Part shown: positions 5,501 to 7,828 of the stretch, one piece after another
Numbering within the stretch: position 1 is the first letter of the stretch
How the letters are laid out: each line of letters begins with the position of its first letter
Notes under the pieces: model-generated
Told to the model about the DNA's origin: nothing
The model's database searches: none
What the model saw: only the letters and a program-made list of their open reading frames with translations
NCBI GenBank assembly: GCA_947464885.1
Contig: CANHYZ010000086.1
Location: forward strand, 1 to 7,828
Source: Flavobacteriales bacterium
Lineage (GTDB): Bacteria > Bacteroidota > Bacteroidia > Flavobacteriales_D > Sanyastnellaceae
Direction: 5' to 3'
DNA length: 7,828 bases
Position numbers and translations under genes: made by a program

Positions 5501-7794
5501 ACGTATACATAGCTATCATCAAGTGAAGTGCCTGTGTTACTCATCGCTATCACCGATGATGCTGAATTACAGAATTGAAGTGCATCACCGCTGATGCTAA
5601 CCTCGCCTGCAATACAGCCGCTGCACGGAACGATAGTAACGGAGATGAAATTCGTGCTTGTTGAAACACAATTACCCGCAGTGATGCCACTTAAGAGGTT
5701 TCCTGCATTGACTGTTGTGGAATCCAATGTGCCGTTGTAATACACACTGTAAACAGCATAACTACCGATGGCTGATCCAGCGAAATCATAGGTTGTATCG
5801 CTAGTCGTGTTGATGATCGTGTCGTTCGCGTCAGTGATTACAAAGAGCAGTTGATCACCATAGCCGGTGCCATCAATGCTCCATGCTACCGGCATGCTTG
5901 ATTCTGTGTCACAAAACTGTGTCGTGCCGGAGCTGAGGATTGTTCCGCCCAGACATTGTGGTTGATTCCATGTGCCCGGAGTTACGTCCTGTAAAACAAA
6001 CGGTGAGAAATTATAAGGCGCGCCGCCGTCAGGATAGCGCGACAAAGAGAAGTCAGGGTTGTTTTGCTGTGAAGTCTCATCGAGCTGCGTATAGCCGGGA
6101 ACTGCAATATCCAATCCCAGCGCCGTAATGAGGGCGTCGTCCGGTTGATCGCCCGTTTCGTAAACTGCGGCTTCAATAAGGTTCAGGGTTGTTGGTGGTA
6201 TATCTGTCGGAAAATCGGTATCGTTGCCGATATACAATCCAAGTCCATCCGGACCATTGCTAATTGTGGCATCCGGAATGACGAAGTCGACATTCGCAAC
6301 TGCTGCATTACCGATCACGAAGAAGCCGTTTTCATCCAGGCTATAACCATCCAAGTCGAATGCTTCGTAGCTCAAGTCGTTGCCCCCCTCAAATAAGACC
6401 AACACAAGGCCGTCGAGTGACGCATTGGGTGTTCCGAGAAACTCAATGAACTCCTCCGTGTCACCACCCCCGGGGTTGTCTATGTTTATTTCGTTGAATA
6501 CGATATACGGACAGTTCAAGAGCGTGAATGAGATGCTGTTGATACTTAACTCCATGCACGTCGAGGCGCTGATAGTAGTCAAACTATCCAATCCGCTCAG
6601 TCCACCAATGAAAGAAATCCCTTGAACGGCATAGGCTCCGGGCGCTAAGTTCGATGCGTCGTAGGTCGTTGAGAAGGTGTCTACAATCGCACCGTTCGCA
6701 TCTGACAGTAAGAAAAGGTAGGTGTCTTCCTGCGAGGTTGATATCGTCGAAAAGGATAGCTGCGGAATAGAGCTGCTGCAGTAGCTGGAACCGTTGCCAA
6801 GGTTAGACGAAATATCACCGCCAACACAGCCTGTGCATGGCACGACGTTCACGGATACGCTGTTCGCACTGATGGAAACACAGTTGCCTGCTGTAATACC
6901 TGACAGCGGCAACTCGTTTGCAATTGTGGTGGAATCCAATACGCCATTATAGAAAACAGCATAAAGCAAATATGCTCCTTCAGCAAAGGCCGAGAAGTCA
7001 ATAATGGAATCCGTCGATACTGCTTGAATATTATCGTTCGTGCTGGTTACAACGTAAAACTGTGTTTCACCAAATGAAAGAGAGTCGGTTTGAAGAGTGA
7101 TGATGGATTCAATCGCACCCGAACACAAGCTGATGCTTGATGAACCATCGCTTAAGGCTATAGCCCCAGCAAAGCACTGAGGTACATTGAACGTTCCGGG
7201 TGTGATTTCCTGCAATGTCCATGCACCGAAATCAAAGGCAACGCCACCGTCCGGAGTGCGCGAAATGGATAGATCCGCACCGTTTTGCTGAGCGGTTTCG
7301 TCTAATTGCACATAACCGGTCACGGCTACATCCAGACCAAGCGCAGCAATCAGACCTGCATCGGTTTGGTCGCCGGTTTCATAAACGGCTGCATCAATCA
7401 GGTTGACGGTCGTTGGGGGCGTGTCGGTTGGGAAGTCCGCAGCATCACCGGAATAAATGGCAACACCATCGGCGCCATTGGAAATGGTTCCATCCGGAAT
7501 GATGAAATCAACATTGGCTGCGGCTGCATTTCCAATAACAAAGAAGCCGTTATTGTCCAACATGAAGCCGTCAAGGTCGAAGGCTTCATAACTTAAATCG
7601 CTCGTGCCCTCGTAGAATACGATGACCAAACTATCGAGCGGTGTTCCGGGGGTGCCATAAAGCTCAACAAACTCGGATTGGTCGGGACCGCCGGGATTAT
7701 CCATGTTGAGCTCGTTGAGGACAACGACCGGGATGTTTTGACAAAAAGTAATGGACGCGAACAACGTCGCGATCGTGGTTAAAAAGGTTCTCAT
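2587..7794 (-). CDS. Giant T9SS-exported protein with LTD domains, Calx-beta-like domains and four-cysteine modules
   Basis: This 1735-residue protein has a signal peptide (about 1-18). Next come LTD-1 (20-205), module M1 (207-320), M2 (323-428), LTD-2 (429-613), M3 (614-724), M4 (727-834), LTD-3 (840-1014), a Calx-beta-like domain (about 1015-1124), M5 (1128-1240), M6 (1245-1357), LTD-4 (1363-1534), a second Calx-beta-like domain (about 1537-1648) and a T9SS sorting domain (about 1655-1735). The LTDs show NE(L/I)N.DNPGG or SQLFFSE openings. The Calx-beta-like domains show ANAEGAETI (1092-1100) and IEGDETINL (1619-1627), which suggest calcium binding. I see no nuclease, protease or other catalytic domain. 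It should cross the inner membrane by Sec and the outer membrane by T9SS, ending on the surface or released. An adhesive or structural role is inferred. The ATG at 7792-7794 directly precedes the signal peptide. The frame is unbroken; only 34 bases lie upstream in the window, with no clear ribosome-binding site or full promoter. Confidence 0.93.
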   Translation of the reverse strand: MRTFLTTIATLFASITFCQNIPVVVLNELNMDNPGGPDQSEFVELYGTPGTPLDSLVIVFYEGTSDLSYEAFDLDGFMLDNNGFFVIGNAAAANVDFIIPDGTISNGADGVAIYSGDAADFPTDTPPTTVNLIDAAVYETGDQTDAGLIAALGLDVAVTGYVQLDETAQQNGADLSISRTPDGGVAFDFGAWTLQEITPGTFNVPQCFAGAIALSDGSSSISLCSGAIESIITLQTDSLSFGETQFYVVTSTNDNIQAVSTDSIIDFSAFAEGAYLLYAVFYNGVLDSTTIANELPLSGITAGNCVSISANSVSVNVVPCTGCVGGDISSNLGNGSSYCSSSIPQLSFSTISTSQEDTYLFLLSDANGAIVDTFSTTYDASNLAPGAYAVQGISFIGGLSGLDSLTTISASTCMELSINSISFTLLNCPYIVFNEINIDNPGGGDTEEFIEFLGTPNASLDGLVLVLFEGGNDLSYEAFDLDGYSLDENGFFVIGNAAVANVDFVIPDATISNGPDGLGLYIGNDTDFPTDIPPTTLNLIEAAVYETGDQPDDALITALGLDIAVPGYTQLDETSQQNNPDFSLSRYPDGGAPYNFSPFVLQDVTPGTWNQPQCLGGTILSSGTTQFCDTESSMPVAWSIDGTGYGDQLLFVITDANDTIINTTSDTTYDFAGSAIGSYAVYSVYYNGTLDSTTVNAGNLLSGITAGNCVSTSTNFISVTIVPCSGCIAGEVSISGDALQFCNSASSVIAMSNTGTSLDDSYVYVMTDNGGTIAATATSEFSISAFAAGSYQIYGVSYQGNITGLDAGSALSSITSDGCFEISSNGVAIEIFDCQDNTPCAQLFFSEYLEGTNGTKALELFNPSLETIDLTGYTILQYANGGATPSDILDLSGTIAAFGTYVIANPGQGGGGGAASQTVLGLADLTDQIANFNGNDALELRYNGTLIDAIGIVGDNPGTGNGWPVANTSTVDVDMVRQFDIQSPMPIWAISANQWDIYGNTDYTHLGNHFFQPCTDDLLAGFVSGDINVAENAGTLTINVQCLNASGTITITASLVGGTADGTDYTLTLPSTLNFNDSIALQSFTLDIINDANAEGAETIILTLSSDSAVTWLQQTMTITITQSDPNCDGGNLFGAGQGPIAQCSDLPNTPLDLVGNNNTTGDTYVFVITDAADQILEIVTTAPVSLDAYGEGTFHVWGLSYTGNIDSTTIATGMPVEGINADQCAELSGNFATVERTPCIIVGCDAGDVLISDGAEFITICNGDNHIDIGFTNTGQSIDDNYTYFVTDASGNIVEQTDSIWNGASAAEGTYYIYGVSYLNSLVDSTIAEGMPFSGILADQCLEVSGNFVEAVVFVCSGVAPCSQLFFSEIIEDSQSDKSIEIYNPASFPVDLSNYTINLYANGAVAPTASVTLSGTLSAQNVYVVTSSGNGQNPTDQAILDVTDITSDVAVFTGNDAIELQYQGTAVDIVGIIGDDPGGNGWEFGNSSTANHVLVRRQEVTSGSTDWNLVSGQWISYNPTDYSHLGSHDAYDCGFVPQAIVGFTTAAQTVPEVNGTMITVTIHTESVETPFQLLIDETGAGTATFGSDYSAAFPITLTVPVGNNDLSFQMTVLGDAVIEGDETINLSLTANANVYFNVPTQVITISENLGLASAESPLANCFPNPFSDQLQVNASTAIESLRITDMSGRTVIYTLNNTHEKSVVLNTSTLAAGSYLLVMETAEGQVRQPLQKVN
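2590..2832 (-). other. T9SS type A C-terminal sorting domain
   Basis: Residues about 1655-1735 of the giant protein follow the type A sorting-domain pattern. They have the opening CFPNPFSDQLQV (1662-1673, matching the common (Y/F)PNP start), a middle strand ITDMSGRTV (1684-1692), LAAGSYLLVM (1711-1720) and a short basic end LQKVN. In known T9SS cargo this beta-sandwich directs outer-membrane translocation and is then cleaved, often with attachment to the surface. The T9SS machinery itself is not in this window. Confidence 0.92.
2851..3708 (-). repeat. Fourth, truncated super-repeat: LTD-4 plus Calx-beta-like domain
   Basis: Residues 1363-1648 repeat the LTD plus Calx-beta order of the third unit but lack the pair of four-cysteine modules; the sorting domain takes their place. 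LTD-4 opens with CSQLFFSE and closes with DYSHLGSHDAYDC. LTD-3 opens with CAQLFFSE and closes with DYTHLGNHFFQPC. Each begins and ends with a cysteine (C1363/C1534 and C840/C1014), suggesting a disulfide closing the domain. Both share GNDA(I/L)EL and a variant of VGI(I/V)GD(D/N)PG. Confidence 0.8.
3724..5277 (-). repeat. Third super-repeat: LTD-3, Calx-beta-like domain, modules M5 and M6
   Basis: Residues 840-1357 hold an LTD of the second subtype (SEYLEGTNGTKALELFNP at 846-863, the form seen near many extracellular nucleases). A Calx-beta-like domain and the module pair M5-M6 follow. A glycine run (GQGGGGGA, about 907-914) sits in LTD-3 and has no counterpart in LTD-4. M5 cysteines are 1128, 1144, 1225 and 1240; M6 cysteines are 1245, 1262, 1342 and 1357. 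Compared with units one and two, this unit carries an inserted Calx-beta-like domain and a different LTD subtype. Confidence 0.8.
5293..6510 (-). repeat. Second super-repeat: LTD-2, modules M3 and M4
   Basis: Residues 429-834 repeat the order of the first unit. LTD-2 aligns to LTD-1 without a gap over 185 residues (23-207 against 430-614), with 123 identities by hand count. Shared runs include DLSYEAFDLDG, NGFFVIGNAA and AAVYETGDQ. M3 keeps (L/S)SGITAGNCVS from M1; M4 is more diverged from M2. M3 cysteines are 614, 628, 709 and 724; M4 cysteines are 727, 742, 819 and 834. Confidence 0.88.
6511..7737 (-). repeat. First super-repeat: LTD-1, modules M1 and M2
   Basis: Residues 20-428 hold an LTD of the first subtype and two four-cysteine modules. 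M1 cysteines are 207, 224, 305 and 320; M2 cysteines are 323, 339, 413 and 428. A CTGC motif joins M1 to M2, just as CSGC joins M3 to M4. The unit is 409 residues against 406 for the second, in direct orientation and adjacent, so the pair is a tandem duplication of about 1.2 kb. Confidence 0.88.
7741..7794 (-). other. Sec signal peptide of the giant protein
   Basis: The N-terminus MRTFLTTIATLFASITFCQN has one basic residue, a hydrophobic core and a probable cleavage site after C18, before QN. The C18 context (ITFC) is a poor lipobox because phenylalanine precedes the cysteine, so signal peptidase I cleavage is favoured over lipidation. This agrees with export as T9SS cargo. Confidence 0.8.
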
Positions 7795-7828
7795 TGCAGG
7801 ATTTGAAGTTAACTAGCCTCTAATACAA

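Noticed and set aside
7306..7596. Plus-strand open frame with a similar-looking partner at 6145-6396, suggestive of a repeated antisense gene
   Set aside because: Both lie antisense to LTD-1 and LTD-2, and their similarity is a by-product of the duplicated LTD coding sequence. No start signals or domain features support them.
1578..7794. Functional link between the cysteine-rich giant protein and the adjacent periplasmic thioredoxin fusion
   Set aside because: It is tempting because the giant protein has about 31 cysteines, but a strong terminator separates the genes and the fusion gene sits with purK and thyA instead. Nothing in the sequence supports a partnership.
7795..7828. Possible promoter of the giant gene (TAACTTCA with a TTG at the window edge)
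   Set aside because: The -7-like box misses the last two consensus bases and the TTG is only about 14 bases away, too close for the 19-21 base spacing; the true promoter probably lies beyond the window.

Overview
The window looks like Bacteroidota, probably Flavobacteriales-like. The evidence is a type IX secretion (T9SS) C-terminal sorting domain on a giant secreted protein, the lack of clear Shine-Dalgarno sequences before the starts, and matches to the Bacteroidota -7 promoter element (TAnnTTTG). All genes read on the minus strand, so transcription runs from high to low coordinates.

Layout in transcription order. (1) Positions 2587-7794 encode a 1735-residue secreted mosaic protein. It has a signal peptide, four lamin-tail-like (LTD) domains of two subtypes, six copies of a roughly 110-residue four-cysteine module, two Calx-beta-like domains and a T9SS type A sorting domain. 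It ends in a strong intrinsic terminator (2538-2569). (2) A 300-base gap follows. It holds what appears to be the last 30 or so codons of an acyltransferase-3 (OafA-like) membrane protein with no body (2359-2460), and a possible promoter. (3) Positions 1578-2297 encode a periplasmic lipoprotein fusing a rhodanese and a thioredoxin domain. (4) Positions 386-1528 encode PurK of de novo purine synthesis, with a GTG start. (5) Positions 1-301 hold the first 100 codons of thymidylate synthase ThyA, which runs off the window and is easily missed because it is incomplete.

The fusion lipoprotein, purK and thyA lie 49 and 84 bases apart with no convincing terminator between them, so they could be one transcription unit. 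purK and thyA are both nucleotide biosynthesis genes; the redox lipoprotein has no obvious functional link to them. The giant protein is insulated by its own terminator.

The most interesting material is the internal architecture of the giant protein. It is a hierarchical super-repeat in which an LTD is followed by an optional Calx-beta domain and a fixed pair of four-cysteine modules. The spacing between the last two cysteines is exactly 15 residues in all six modules. No catalytic domain is visible. I do not recognise a defence system, mobile element, CRISPR array or RNA gene in the window.
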